Origin: an uncultured Helicobacter sp.
GTDB lineage: Bacteria > Campylobacterota > Campylobacteria > Campylobacterales > Helicobacteraceae
Direction of reading: 5' to 3'
Assembly: GCF_937893305.1 (NCBI RefSeq)
Contig: NZ_CALBGN010000019.1
Span: 62,001-126,000, forward strand
DNA length: 64,000 nucleotides
Under the pieces are notes generated by a model. That model ran no database searches and was not told the origin of the DNA. It saw only the letters and a program-made list of their open reading frames with translations. Positions 41,983 to 51,307 of the stretch are shown piece by piece. Position numbers and translations under genes: made by a program. Position 1 is the stretch's first letter. The number at the start of each line of letters is the position of its first letter.

Positions 41983-42026
41983 AAATTCTCCTTACATAAT
42001 TAACTTTTTACTTGCTTGATAAATTT

Positions 42027-43628
42027 TTACATACTTGTTTTTGCTTTAACACCCAGCAAATCTAGCCCCAAGGCAATAGAATGCGCCACAACAACAAGCA
42101 CTTTTAAAATCTGCTCTTCTTGTGCTGTGTTTAAAATCTTTGTTTCATTATAAAAGCGGTGAAAATCCGCAGATAGAGCATATAGATAATCTACAACTTT
42201 ATTAACTAAACGCTGAGAAAACGCATCACTTAAAACCTTTGTAATCCCAAGTGCAGACACTAGCAAATCGCGCAAATTATCTTGTAATTCCCACGCTTCA
42301 TATTGTTCTAATGTGCAATTTTTTAAGTCTTTTATTGCGAAGTTTGATTTAGAAAATAGCGTATGGATTCTAGCGTGTGCGTAATTAATATAATAAACAG
42401 GATTGCTAGCATCTTGTGTTTGTAGCAAATTCACATCAAATTCTAAATGTGTATCCGGTTTTTTGCTCAAAAACATAAGGCGCAATGCGTCCGCTCCTAC
42501 CTCATCTACCACATCTTTCATCAAGATAAAATTCCCTGCACGCTTGCTCATTTTATAAGGCAATCCACCCTTTAAAAGTGCCACCATCTGTGCTAGCAAA
42601 ATTTCTAATTTTTGACTCTCAAAACCCAAATACTCTAAAGCTGCCTTAACTCTTGCAATATAACCGTGATGATCTGCTCCCCAAATATTAATATAATGCG
42701 AAAACCCACGCTCAAATTTATCTTTATGATAAATAATATCTCCCGCTAAATAAGTAGGCTCTCCGCTCTCACGCACAATCACACGATCTTTTTCATCTCC
42801 ATATTCTGTGGATTTTAGCCAAATTTTTCCATCACTCTCATACACGCCATTATGCGCTTGAAGAGATTGCAAGGTGGAATCCCATTGTGAAAAAAGTGCT
42901 TTTTCACTCACATAAGTATCAAAAACGATTCCAACTTGCGCTAGATTACTTTTAATTTCTAAAAGCATTTTATCTTTACCAAACACACTAAGCTTTTCTA
43001 AGGATTCTAAACTCTCAAAAACACTCTCTCCAAACTCCACCATAGCCTCTTGTGCTAACTCAAAAACATATTCCCCTTGATAGCATTCTGTTGGCAATTC
43101 TCTATTCTCTTTAAAAGCCAAAGAGCGTCCTGCATAGTAAATAGACTTCCCAAGTTTTTCAATTTGTGCGCCTGCATCATTAATATAGTATTCTGTATGG
43201 ATTGTATATCCTAAAAAGCGTCCAATGCGTGCTAAACTATCACCAAACACTGCTCCGCGTGCGTGTCCTATATGTAAAGGACCTGTGGGATTTGCACTAA
43301 CATATTCTAATAGAATTTTTTCATTTTTGGATTCCAACTTTTTAGATTGAAAATCATCTTGCAAAAACTCCCAAGCACATCGCCCTAAAAACACATTGCT
43401 TAAACTAAAATTCACATAACCATTGACCACGCTAACGCTTGCAATTTGTGAGAGAGATTCTAGCTTTTTAGCAAATTCTTGCGCAATGATTTGTGGAGAT
43501 TTACGCAACTCTTTTGCAAAACTAAAAGTCGGCAAGGCAAAATGTCCAAAACTCTTATCACGTGGCTTTTCTAATACACTAGAGACTCCAAGTGCGCCAT
43601 CAACAATTTCTTTTATTGTGTGATACAT
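42027..43628 (-). CDS. argS: arginyl-tRNA synthetase
   Basis: The 533-residue class I synthetase has the HIGH motif in NPTGPLHIGHARGAV near residue 117, the YKMSKRAGN motif near 362, and the C-terminal anticodon-binding helical domain. The N-terminal Add-1 domain (about 1-90) is present. It is 9 bases downstream of tatA and 44 bases upstream of fabD. Confidence 0.96.
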   Translation of the reverse strand: MYHTIKEIVDGALGVSSVLEKPRDKSFGHFALPTFSFAKELRKSPQIIAQEFAKKLESLSQIASVSVVNGYVNFSLSNVFLGRCAWEFLQDDFQSKKLESKNEKILLEYVSANPTGPLHIGHARGAVFGDSLARIGRFLGYTIHTEYYINDAGAQIEKLGKSIYYAGRSLAFKENRELPTECYQGEYVFELAQEAMVEFGESVFESLESLEKLSVFGKDKMLLEIKSNLAQVGIVFDTYVSEKALFSQWDSTLQSLQAHNGVYESDGKIWLKSTEYGDEKDRVIVRESGEPTYLAGDIIYHKDKFERGFSHYINIWGADHHGYIARVKAALEYLGFESQKLEILLAQMVALLKGGLPYKMSKRAGNFILMKDVVDEVGADALRLMFLSKKPDTHLEFDVNLLQTQDASNPVYYINYAHARIHTLFSKSNFAIKDLKNCTLEQYEAWELQDNLRDLLVSALGITKVLSDAFSQRLVNKVVDYLYALSADFHRFYNETKILNTAQEEQILKVLVVVAHSIALGLDLLGVKAKTSM

Positions 43629-43637
43629 TACTAAACT

Positions 43638-43865
43638 TTAAACTTTTGCGGTTTCATTTGGCTTAGAGTCTGTTTGCGCTGTTGTTGTTGTATCTTGTTC
43701 AATCTTCGTATTTTGCGCTACTTCTTCATCATCTTCTTTGATTGCTTTTTTGAAATTTTTAATCCCAGAACCCAAACCCTTCGCTAAATCTGGAATCTTT
43801 TTTGCCCCAAAAAGCACAATAATAATCAATAAAATAATGAGTAATTGCTGCCAACCAATCGCCAT
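43638..43865 (-). CDS. tatA: Sec-independent translocase TatA
   Basis: TatA forms the protein-conducting element of the twin-arginine pathway, which exports the hydrogenase small subunit and the ferredoxin encoded elsewhere in this window. The 75-residue protein has the membrane helix (about 5-20), the FGAKKIPDLAKGLGSGIKNFKKA amphipathic hinge and an acidic, Thr-rich tail. ATG 43865 is preceded by AAAGGA; an upstream in-frame start would add 16 unrelated residues. Confidence 0.95.
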   Translation of the reverse strand: MAIGWQQLLIILLIIIVLFGAKKIPDLAKGLGSGIKNFKKAIKEDDEEVAQNTKIEQDTTTTAQTDSKPNETAKV

Positions 43866-43946
43866 AAATAATCCTTTAAAATTGAAATTTGCTAGATTAT
43901 AACATAATCCCACATAAAATAAAAAAGATTCCGTATTTTTGAGTAA

Positions 43947-44975
43947 TTATTCTATACCTAAAACATCTTTATGAATCTCAAAATTCTTCGCACTTTTAAA
44001 AGTATATTTCTTGCCCTTATAAAAAAATTGCAATCCATAAGCATGGAGCATTAAACGCGTTGCTCCAAAATATTCTAAGCGTTTTTCATCGCTTAATGCG
44101 TTTTTGGATTCCAACTTTTGCGTGATAAACTCACCATCTAAATATTCTCTGCTATGCAAATCCTTTGCTCCATATAAAGGATCTCCTAAAATTGGAATCC
44201 CTAATGCTTGTAAATGCACTCGAATTTGATGTGTGCGACCTGTTTTTGGCAACACTTTTAAAAGCAAAAATCTAGAATTTTTATCAATCTTATCTTTTGT
44301 TAAGATTTCATTTTTTTCATCATCAAATTCCAAAATCCCTAAGATTTCAAAATCGGTTTTTGCTTCTTTAAATTTCAATCCATTATGCGCTTGTGAGTTT
44401 GCAAAATACACAGAACGCACGCACAAATCCCCACCTTTTTCTTGTGTGGCAATAGGTAAAGATAAACAAAAATTACCATTTGCATTTTGGATTCCAACTT
44501 TTACACGTGTTAAGGCTAAATATTCTTTTTTTATGCTGTTGTTTAAAAACATTAACCCAAGTTCAGTTATGCTTTTTTTATGCTTACCAACTAGCACTAA
44601 ACCGCTTGTTTCTTTATCAATCCTATGTGTAAGGTTCGCATTTACTCCCAAATACGCACGCACTTCATCAATAAAACTATGATGTGTAAATCTCCCTTTT
44701 GGATGGATTAGCATTTTAGAAGGCTTATTAAAAATTGCAAAATCTTCATTTTCAAAAAGCGGCTTTAACCCTATGGAATTAGGCTCAAAAACAAGCACTT
44801 GCACGCAATGGCTTAAAACTTTTGCTTTTTCTTGTAGCTCTACACCTTTATAACGCACTCTGCCTTTATTGATATAGCGTTGCGCTTCTGCCATAGAAAG
44901 ATTAAGTTGTTGCATTAAAAAAGCAGTAGCTTTTATGGGAGAATTTATTATAAATTCTTTGTAGATATAGGGCAT
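43947..44975 (-). CDS. RluA-family 23S rRNA pseudouridine synthase
   Basis: The 342-residue protein has an N-terminal S4-type RNA-binding segment (about 15-65, MAEAQRYINKGRVRY) and the catalytic block HRIDKETSGLVLVGK with the essential Asp near residue 120. The late GRTHQIRVHLQALGIPILGDPLYG motif is that of RluA/RluC/RluD enzymes. The target uridine cannot be assigned from sequence. It is the last gene before the compositionally distinct 45-50 kb segment. Confidence 0.92.
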   Translation of the reverse strand: MPYIYKEFIINSPIKATAFLMQQLNLSMAEAQRYINKGRVRYKGVELQEKAKVLSHCVQVLVFEPNSIGLKPLFENEDFAIFNKPSKMLIHPKGRFTHHSFIDEVRAYLGVNANLTHRIDKETSGLVLVGKHKKSITELGLMFLNNSIKKEYLALTRVKVGIQNANGNFCLSLPIATQEKGGDLCVRSVYFANSQAHNGLKFKEAKTDFEILGILEFDDEKNEILTKDKIDKNSRFLLLKVLPKTGRTHQIRVHLQALGIPILGDPLYGAKDLHSREYLDGEFITQKLESKNALSDEKRLEYFGATRLMLHAYGLQFFYKGKKYTFKSAKNFEIHKDVLGIE

Positions 44976-45038
44976 TTTCTAACTTTTAAGGGGGGTTATG
45001 TTAGCATTATTGTAGCACAAAACTAGAAAGGATTATTT

Positions 45039-46370
45039 ATGGTAGAGCGATACGCAAGAGAGCAGATGAAAAAACTATGGGATATGAATGCAAAATATTC
45101 CGCGTGGCTTGAGGTGGAAAAGGCGTTGGTTAGAGGCTGGAATAAGCTAGGGCTAATTCCTGATAGCGATTGTGAAAAGATATGCAAAAACGCGAAATTT
45201 GACATCGCTAGGATTGATGAAATAGAAGCGGTTACTAAACACGATTTAATCGCCTTTACCACTTCAGTAGCAGAATCTTTGGGCGAAGAATCTCGCTGGG
45301 TGCATTATGGGATCACTTCTAGCGATTGCATTGATACGGCTGTGGCGTTGCAAATGCGAGATTCTCTAAAGATTATTTTAGATGATATTAAGCAAGTAAG
45401 AGAAGCGATAAAAGTGCGCGCATATCAGCATAAAGACACGCTAATGGTAGGACGGAGCCACGGAATCCACGGAGAGCCTATCACTTTTGGGCTAGTTTTG
45501 GCGATATGGTATGATGAGCTAGGGCGGCACTTGAAAGCTTTAGAATCTACTTTAGAAGTCATCTCGGTAGGGCAGCTAAGCGGGGCTATGGGCAATCTCG
45601 CTCATACACCTATGGAGCTAGAAACACTTGTCTGCAAAGAGCTTGGACTTACACCTGCCCCTGTGAGCAATCAAGTAATCCAAAGGGATAGATACGCTAG
45701 GCTTATGAGTGATTTAGCCCTTTTGGCTAGTAGCTGTGAGAAAATCGCTGTTGAGATTCGGCATTTGCAACGCACGGAAGTCTATGAGGCTGAAGAGTAT
45801 TTTGAAAGCGGGCAAAAGGGAAGCTCTGCTATGCCGCACAAACGCAATCCGGTTTTGAGTGAAAATATCACAGGGCTTTGCAGAATGATCCGCGCTTATG
45901 CCCTGCCAGCAATGGAGAATGTCGCGTTGTGGCACGAGCGAGACATTAGCCATAGTAGTGTGGAGCGATTTATTTTGCCAGATAGCTTTATCACCACAGA
46001 TTTTATGCTAATGCGTCTAAAAGGGCTGCTTGAAAAGCTCGTAGTCTATCCTAAAAATATGATGAAAAATCTCAACCTTACCGGTGGGCTTGTCTTTTCA
46101 CAACGCATCTTGCTTGAGCTGCCCAAAAAGGGTGTATCACGCGAAGATGCTTATAAAATCGTGCAAAGAAATGCGATGAAAGTGTGGGGTGATTTACAAG
46201 AAGGCAAAGCGGCGGTAAATGATAAGGGCGAGAGCTTGTATTTGCAATATCTTTTGGCAGATAGTGAGCTTGTGGGGCTTATCGGTGAAGCAGCAATCCG
46301 CGAGTGCTTTGAGTTTAGCTACTACACAAAAAATGTGGATTCTATCTTTAAGAGAGTGTTTGGGGAGTGA
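45039..46370 (+). CDS. purB: adenylosuccinate lyase
   Basis: PurB acts twice in purine synthesis, cleaving SAICAR and adenylosuccinate. The 443-residue protein has the fumarase/aspartase-superfamily signature GSSAMPHKRNP near residue 262, the HYGITSSDCIDTA block near 87, and GRSHGIHGEPITFG near 138. Ribosome site AAAGGAT precedes the ATG. The base composition stands out: three lines I counted run at 40-48% G+C, against about 32-35% for two lines in argS, and CTA, AGG and GGG codons are frequent. This suggests recent acquisition from another Helicobacter lineage. It is the first gene of a possible acquired segment. Confidence 0.95.
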   Translation: MVERYAREQMKKLWDMNAKYSAWLEVEKALVRGWNKLGLIPDSDCEKICKNAKFDIARIDEIEAVTKHDLIAFTTSVAESLGEESRWVHYGITSSDCIDTAVALQMRDSLKIILDDIKQVREAIKVRAYQHKDTLMVGRSHGIHGEPITFGLVLAIWYDELGRHLKALESTLEVISVGQLSGAMGNLAHTPMELETLVCKELGLTPAPVSNQVIQRDRYARLMSDLALLASSCEKIAVEIRHLQRTEVYEAEEYFESGQKGSSAMPHKRNPVLSENITGLCRMIRAYALPAMENVALWHERDISHSSVERFILPDSFITTDFMLMRLKGLLEKLVVYPKNMMKNLNLTGGLVFSQRILLELPKKGVSREDAYKIVQRNAMKVWGDLQEGKAAVNDKGESLYLQYLLADSELVGLIGEAAIRECFEFSYYTKNVDSIFKRVFGE

Positions 46371-46411
46371 AAGTCTATCCATATTTTTACAAACCATAAG
46401 TAAGGAAAGTT

Positions 46412-47482
46412 ATGCTGCACGCGAAGATAAAGAATTTTTCCTACACAAAATCTTGGGAGCAAGATTTAGAGCGATATGATTTTGATAATATCAATGACCT
46501 GCCTAGTAAGTGCATTGTAAATTTTGGTAATAAAAGCTTTGCTTTGAGTAAATGGGTGAGTCCCAAACGCACAAGATCTTATCCTTACGCTAGAGTGTAT
46601 GATACTTTTGGTAGTGGCACAAATAAGGTAGTAACGATAATCCCACTTATAAAAGATGAAGGGATTAGTGGCGATAGAGATTACTTGCAATGGGATAGCC
46701 TTAGCCTTATGAGTTTGCTTAATGTTTATGTAATCATTGCTTTTTATGATAAAGCAGAGTTACACCCCACAAAGCAGGGTAAAATCACAAATCAGCAATT
46801 TAATAATGATGATATATGTAGGCAGTTTAGCAAGCTTGCAAATTATCATCAATCAGCATTACATTGGAACATAAATCAGCTTGAAAATCTTTCTATTTTG
46901 GCAAAAAATGCTAAAGATGCCTATACAGAGATTTCTAAAGATCTTGGAGTAAGACTTCATAGCGTAGAAAATATTGATAATTTCATTGCAAAAATCATAA
47001 AAAGTAAAGAATCTTTTATGGATTTTTCACGGACAAAAGCTAGGGTAGCTCAGCATAGAGAAGTGCTAACTACCCAGCCAAAGGAGCAAATTGGCATAGG
47101 ACAAAAATATAAAATCACTATAGAAAACTATTTAGGTGGGCAGTATTTTTTCACTTGTGATGATGTGCTATTACAAGATAATATGTTGATTTTATGTGAA
47201 AGTAAGCACAGCAAAAGTGCATTGCTTCCAAGCAATGATGATATAAAAGACGGACTCTTAAAACTTATGCTTTATAACAATATAGATTCTATCGTAGGGC
47301 ACGAGAATTTTAAAGTAGTTTTACGACTTACTTCAGGATTATTGCAAGATAGTTATATGTTGCCTAATGATGATTTGCAGGATTTTATTAAGCGTAATTC
47401 TTTTTCAAAATCACATATTGCAACACTTGAAGCACTTAACATAGAATCTAGTAAAAATCATTTTGAAGTATGGATAAACTGA
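46412..47482 (+). CDS. probable type II restriction endonuclease
   Basis: The 356-residue protein overlaps the following Dam-type methyltransferase gene (TGATG), the usual arrangement of a restriction enzyme with its methylase. The C-terminal third has a PD-(D/E)xK-like nuclease site: acidic residues at 250-251 (CDDVLLQDN) followed by a hydrophobic strand and the E-S-K triad at 263-265. Residues 1-200 do not match a family I know. Its composition is AT-rich, unlike purB just upstream. AAGGAAAG lies four bases before the ATG. The recognition site cannot be inferred. Confidence 0.7.
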   Translation: MLHAKIKNFSYTKSWEQDLERYDFDNINDLPSKCIVNFGNKSFALSKWVSPKRTRSYPYARVYDTFGSGTNKVVTIIPLIKDEGISGDRDYLQWDSLSLMSLLNVYVIIAFYDKAELHPTKQGKITNQQFNNDDICRQFSKLANYHQSALHWNINQLENLSILAKNAKDAYTEISKDLGVRLHSVENIDNFIAKIIKSKESFMDFSRTKARVAQHREVLTTQPKEQIGIGQKYKITIENYLGGQYFFTCDDVLLQDNMLILCESKHSKSALLPSNDDIKDGLLKLMLYNNIDSIVGHENFKVVLRLTSGLLQDSYMLPNDDLQDFIKRNSFSKSHIATLEALNIESSKNHFEVWIN

Positions 47483-48321
47483 TGAAAAGCTATTATAAAT
47501 CCCCGCTTCGTTATCCCGGAGGCAAAAGTAGAGCAATAAAATTTCTGCAAGACTTTTTTCCTAAAAATTTTAAAGAGTTTAGAGAGCCATTTTTTGGCGG
47601 TGGGAGTGTGGGGCTTTATCTTGCACAAACACATACAAATGCAAATTTTTTTGTTAATGATTTAAATTATGATGTATATTGCTTTTGGCAGACTTTAAAA
47701 GTAGATTCTAACAATCTTATTGCAAATGTTGAAAGAGTAAAAACAAATTGTAATAATGGCAGAGATTTATACACAGAGATTTTACATCGCAGACAACAAA
47801 ATTTAAGCCCCTTGCAAAGAGCAGTAGATTTTTTTATTTTAAATCGCATTACTTTTTCGGGTTTGCTTGATTGCGGAGGGTATTCCCAGAAGGCTTATGA
47901 ATCTCGCTTTACACAAAGTAGCATTGAGCGACTTAAAGTTATATCGCACATTTTGCAAAATTTTCATTTTAGCAGTGAGGATTATGAAATGCTTTTACAA
48001 AAAGAAGGGCAAGATGTGTTTATGTTTCTTGATCCACCTTATTTTAGTGCGATTAAGTCAAAACTTTATGGCAAAAAGGGCGATTTACATACAGGCTTTG
48101 ACCATAAAAGGCTCTGTGAAAATCTTAAAAACACACCGCATAAATTTTTGCTAACTTATGATGATAGTGAGTTTATTAGGGATCTTTATAGGGATTTTTA
48201 CTGCAAAGAATTTAGTGTGCAGTATGGTATGAATAATGTGAAACAAGATAAGGCACAAAAAGGAAAAGAGCTTTTAATCAGCAATTTTTCTTTTTCTCAT
48301 CTTTCGCTTTTTAGTGCGTAG
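47482..48321 (+). CDS. Dam-family (D12 class) adenine-N6 DNA methyltransferase
   Basis: The 279-residue protein has the alpha-class order of the D12/Dam family: SPLRYPGGKSRAI at the N-terminus, the SAM-binding motif PFFGGGS at 36-42, and the catalytic motif DPPY at 184-187, followed by FLLTYDDSEF. It should protect host DNA from the upstream endonuclease. The start may be ATG 47482, overlapping the endonuclease stop as TGATG, or ATG 47470, which has a poorer ribosome site. Confidence 0.9.
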   Translation: MKSYYKSPLRYPGGKSRAIKFLQDFFPKNFKEFREPFFGGGSVGLYLAQTHTNANFFVNDLNYDVYCFWQTLKVDSNNLIANVERVKTNCNNGRDLYTEILHRRQQNLSPLQRAVDFFILNRITFSGLLDCGGYSQKAYESRFTQSSIERLKVISHILQNFHFSSEDYEMLLQKEGQDVFMFLDPPYFSAIKSKLYGKKGDLHTGFDHKRLCENLKNTPHKFLLTYDDSEFIRDLYRDFYCKEFSVQYGMNNVKQDKAQKGKELLISNFSFSHLSLFSA

Positions 48322-48422
48322 AATTTTTATATATAGTGATGTTTATAGGGATTGCAAACATAAAGCTAAGATAGAATCTAAAATGCGTGATGTAAGACTG
48401 CTAAACTCATAAAAACTTGCAC

Positions 48423-48442
48423 TAGAATCTAGCTAGATTCTA
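48423..48442. promoter_or_regulatory. perfect 20-base palindrome between convergent genes
   Basis: TAGAATCTAGCTAGATTCTA is a perfect palindrome in the 131-base region between the methyltransferase stop (48321) and the stop of the convergent VWA-like gene (48453). It could end both transcripts or bind a protein. Nothing else is recognised in this gap. Confidence 0.55.
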
Positions 48443-48452
48443 ATGCTTTGCT

Positions 48453-49481
48453 CTAGTGTGGCGGATTGTCATCGTGGATTGTCTCTGGTGTGATGGGCAA
48501 AATCCTTGCATCATCGCCTAGCTCTTTGGGGCTAGGCATTTTGCCATTATCAAGGTGGCTTAATAACGCCTTTTTAAACGCTAGAGTAGAATCCACTTTA
48601 TAATACTTTCCGCCGCTATCCTTGCTTAATTCTTGCAAAAACGCCACATCTTCGCCCAAAGCAAAGCTATGAAACACGACTTGGTTTATAGCTTGCTCTT
48701 GTCTGCCTTGTGTGATATTGTGATTGAGATTTTTCATTGTTTTAACCACCAAATCCGCACGAAATTGATCCAAAGGCGTGGGATTTCCGCCAAAGATATA
48801 AAGCTCTTTTGCTAGCCCATTATCCTTTGTGAAATATCGCATACTCTCAATCATCGCGTCATTTAGCAAATAAAGATTTTCTAAATTCATAGGGATATTT
48901 TGAACACTTTTTGTAAAACTTTTATCATCATAAAAAGGACCTAAAACATTGATTTTTTCGCTCTTATAATCATTAACAACCGCTTTTGTGAAAAAATCAG
49001 GCTTATAGATCCTCTTTGCGATATAGGGGGCGATTTCTTTCAATGCCTTAATGTAGGGATGCACGCTAAAAGTATTGCAATACACAAAGCCAAGCTCTTT
49101 ATAAGGCTTCTGGCGCAAATAGATTCCAAAATCGCAATTTTTTTGCGAAAAATTTATGAGAGTAAAGCTTGTCTTTTTACACACAGAAGAAATACGCAAA
49201 ATCCCCGCTCCGCTGCTTGTATCAAGGCTATATACAAACTCCCTATCATCACTCAAATAGCTTCCATCTTGCTGCAAGATTCCACCATTTAGAATCTTCC
49301 CTGCAAAGGAGATTTTTTTATCCGTGCTAGATGATTGGATACTCTCTTTATCCTTAGCATAGATTATGCCCTCTTGCTCTTTGTGCTGCTCTAAACTCTG
49401 CTTAGAGCAATCAAGTCCATTGATAAGGGTGCTAAGTTGAGAAAAGATGATTTTTTCATCATAAGGATCAAAATTTTTCAT
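48453..49481 (-). CDS. hypothetical protein with VWA-like C-terminal region (342 aa)
   Basis: I do not recognise the full protein. Its C-terminal part contains ELYIFGGNPTPLD and then SFALGEDVAFLQELSKDSGGKYYKV, the pattern of the last strands and helix of von Willebrand factor A domains (metal-dependent protein-binding modules). There is no signal peptide or membrane helix. The N-terminal half is unlike anything I know, though a D-T-S-S-G segment near residue 92 could be a degenerate metal site. A ribosome site AAGGAG precedes the ATG. It lies beside the restriction-modification pair in the segment with atypical composition. Confidence 0.7.
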   Translation of the reverse strand: MKNFDPYDEKIIFSQLSTLINGLDCSKQSLEQHKEQEGIIYAKDKESIQSSSTDKKISFAGKILNGGILQQDGSYLSDDREFVYSLDTSSGAGILRISSVCKKTSFTLINFSQKNCDFGIYLRQKPYKELGFVYCNTFSVHPYIKALKEIAPYIAKRIYKPDFFTKAVVNDYKSEKINVLGPFYDDKSFTKSVQNIPMNLENLYLLNDAMIESMRYFTKDNGLAKELYIFGGNPTPLDQFRADLVVKTMKNLNHNITQGRQEQAINQVVFHSFALGEDVAFLQELSKDSGGKYYKVDSTLAFKKALLSHLDNGKMPSPKELGDDARILPITPETIHDDNPPH

Positions 49482-49613
49482 AACAAACTCCTTGCTATCA
49501 AGTTACATTACAATCATCGCCCTTATTTGGATAATAAAGAGTAAATACAAAAAAGAAATTTTTAAAACGCTATAATGCAATTCTTCTTAAAATTTAAGAA
49601 CAACAATGCAAAA

Positions 49614-50043
49614 ATGACCTATTTGGAAGTGGCAAAAGCTGCGCTAGAGAGTGCGACCACTCCGCTTGGTTATCAACAAAATTGAGATATAGCAGCAGAA
49701 AAGAACTAGACAAGAATCTAAAAAGTGCTGGCAGAACTCCACAAGAAGCTATGAGTACACGGCTTTATATGAATGTGCGCGATAGGCAAAATCTGTTTTT
49801 ATGAAAGCCTCTAGCCTATGGAATCTCAAGTGCTTTTGCCTTCAATGCTAAGAGATTTGGATTTTAGAACTTGATATGCTAGTGGATAAAAACACTGATT
49901 TTAGGGTGTTTATTAAGACGATAAATGGCGATATACAGACAAATGATAAAAGACACATTGCAAAGCAATATTATGACAAGATGCTTGGTGATGAAGCATT
50001 AGAAGAACATATCTTAAAACATAAAATCACATTAAAGTCTTAA
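49614..50043 (+). pseudogene. decayed HARE-HTH gene, probably from a restriction-type protein
   Basis: The 560 bases between the VWA-like gene and hydA hold a broken gene. From ATG 49614 the frame reads MTYLEVAKAALESATTPLGYQQ and then stops. With a small indel it continues as a D-I-A-A-E-K segment, then LKSAGRTPQEAMSTRLYMNVRDRQN, the hallmark pattern of the HARE-HTH domain found in restriction and chromatin-type proteins. Further frame breaks follow, then a final open stretch (DMLVDKNTDFRVFIKT to HILKHKITLKS) before the stop at 50041. A TATAAT hexamer at 49571 may be its old promoter. At least three frame disruptions are needed to read it through. Confidence 0.7.
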
Positions 50044-50141
50044 ACTTTTATCAATTTAAAAAATTATTAACTTTTTGTAGCATAAATTAAGAAAAAAAAG
50101 AGTAAATTTTAAGTAATTTTTCAACTCTTAAGGAGGTCAAG

Positions 50142-51296
50142 ATGATAGAGAAAGACAATCTTTTGCTTCAACAAGCTAAGGAGAGGTTAGCAAAACTTGC
50201 AAAGTTTCCAGCACTCAAAAAAGGTAATAGCATTAAAAAAATGCTTAAAGAAAAGGGTATCTCAAGAAGAGATTTTATGAAGTGGGCAGGATCAATGACG
50301 GCAATGTTATCCTTGCCAGCAAGCTTTGCACCACTTACTGCAAAGGCAGCAGAAGTTGCCGATAGGCTTCCAGTGATTTGGTTGCACTTGGCAGAATGCA
50401 CAGGCTGTAGCGAAAGTCTTTTAAGAACTGATGGACCGGGTATTGATAGCCTTATTTTTGACTACATTTCTTTAGAATACCACGAAACACTAATGGCAGC
50501 AGCAGGTTATCAAGCAGAAGAAAACCTAGAATCCGCTATTGAACGCTATAAAGGACGCTATGTGCTAATGGTAGAAGGCGGTGTTCCAACTGCATTAGAA
50601 GGACAATATTTGACCATCGGCGCACACGGAAAAACAGGGCTAGAGAGCGCAAAGGAAGCAAGCGAACACGCAGCGGCTATTTTTGCTATTGGGACTTGCT
50701 CTAGCTTTGGCGGAATCCAAGCTGCAAATCCTAACCCAACAGCATCAAAACCACTAAGTGCAGTAACAAATAAGCCTGTTATTAATGTGCCGGGCTGTCC
50801 GCCAAGCGAAAAAAATATCGTAGGAAATGTCTTGCATTTTATTCTTTTTGGAACACTACCAAGCCTTGATGCTTACAATCGTCCAAAATGGGCTTATGGA
50901 CTTAGAATCCACGATTTATGCGAAAGACGCGGACATTTTGATGCAGGAGAATTTGTGCAAACCTTTGGTGATGATGGGGCAAAAAATGGCTATTGCTTGT
51001 ATAAAGTAGGCTGTAAAGGTCCTTATACATTTAACAACTGCTCAAAACTCCGCTTTAACTCACATACAAGCTGGCCTATTCAAGCAGGACACGGGTGTAT
51101 AGGCTGTAGTGAGCCAAATTTTTGGGATACAATGGGACCTTTTGAAGAACCTCTTGCTAGCAAACTCTATGACACGCCAATGTTGGGTGGTGCAGATAGA
51201 ACAGCAGACACTATTGGTATCACACTTTTAGGAGCAGCTGCTATCGGTATGGCAGCACACGCTGTGTTAAGCAATATTAAAAAAGATAAAGAATAA
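50142..51296 (+). CDS. hydA: [NiFe]-hydrogenase small subunit
   Basis: The 384-residue protein is the electron-transfer subunit of a membrane-bound uptake hydrogenase. It has a twin-arginine signal (SRRDFMKWAGSMTAM) about 45 residues in, after an unusually long charged leader. The first proximal-cluster motif CTGCSESLLR follows, with further cysteines of the medial and distal clusters (GTCSS, PGCPPSE, GCKGPYTFNNCS, GCIGCSEPNFWD). A C-terminal membrane helix ends in KKDKE. AAGGAGG precedes the ATG. It heads hydABCDE. Hydrogen oxidation by this enzyme supports colonisation in H. pylori and H. hepaticus. Confidence 0.97.
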   Translation: MIEKDNLLLQQAKERLAKLAKFPALKKGNSIKKMLKEKGISRRDFMKWAGSMTAMLSLPASFAPLTAKAAEVADRLPVIWLHLAECTGCSESLLRTDGPGIDSLIFDYISLEYHETLMAAAGYQAEENLESAIERYKGRYVLMVEGGVPTALEGQYLTIGAHGKTGLESAKEASEHAAAIFAIGTCSSFGGIQAANPNPTASKPLSAVTNKPVINVPGCPPSEKNIVGNVLHFILFGTLPSLDAYNRPKWAYGLRIHDLCERRGHFDAGEFVQTFGDDGAKNGYCLYKVGCKGPYTFNNCSKLRFNSHTSWPIQAGHGCIGCSEPNFWDTMGPFEEPLASKLYDTPMLGGADRTADTIGITLLGAAAIGMAAHAVLSNIKKDKE

Positions 51297-51307
51297 AAGG
51301 AGATCTT

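Noticed and set aside
44233..44682. 149-codon open frame opposite the pseudouridine synthase gene
   Set aside because: Antisense to conserved catalytic sequence; phenylalanine- and serine-rich product typical of a shadow frame.
44990..44996. G6 run upstream of purB as a promoter-spacing switch
   Set aside because: Six G is below the length that usually slips in this group, and no -35/-10 pair flanks it clearly.
45039..46370. purB as a mis-assembled contaminant
   Set aside because: Composition differs, but the following R-M genes are AT-rich and the junctions read smoothly; transfer from another Helicobacter is the simpler explanation, though I cannot exclude a chimera without reads.
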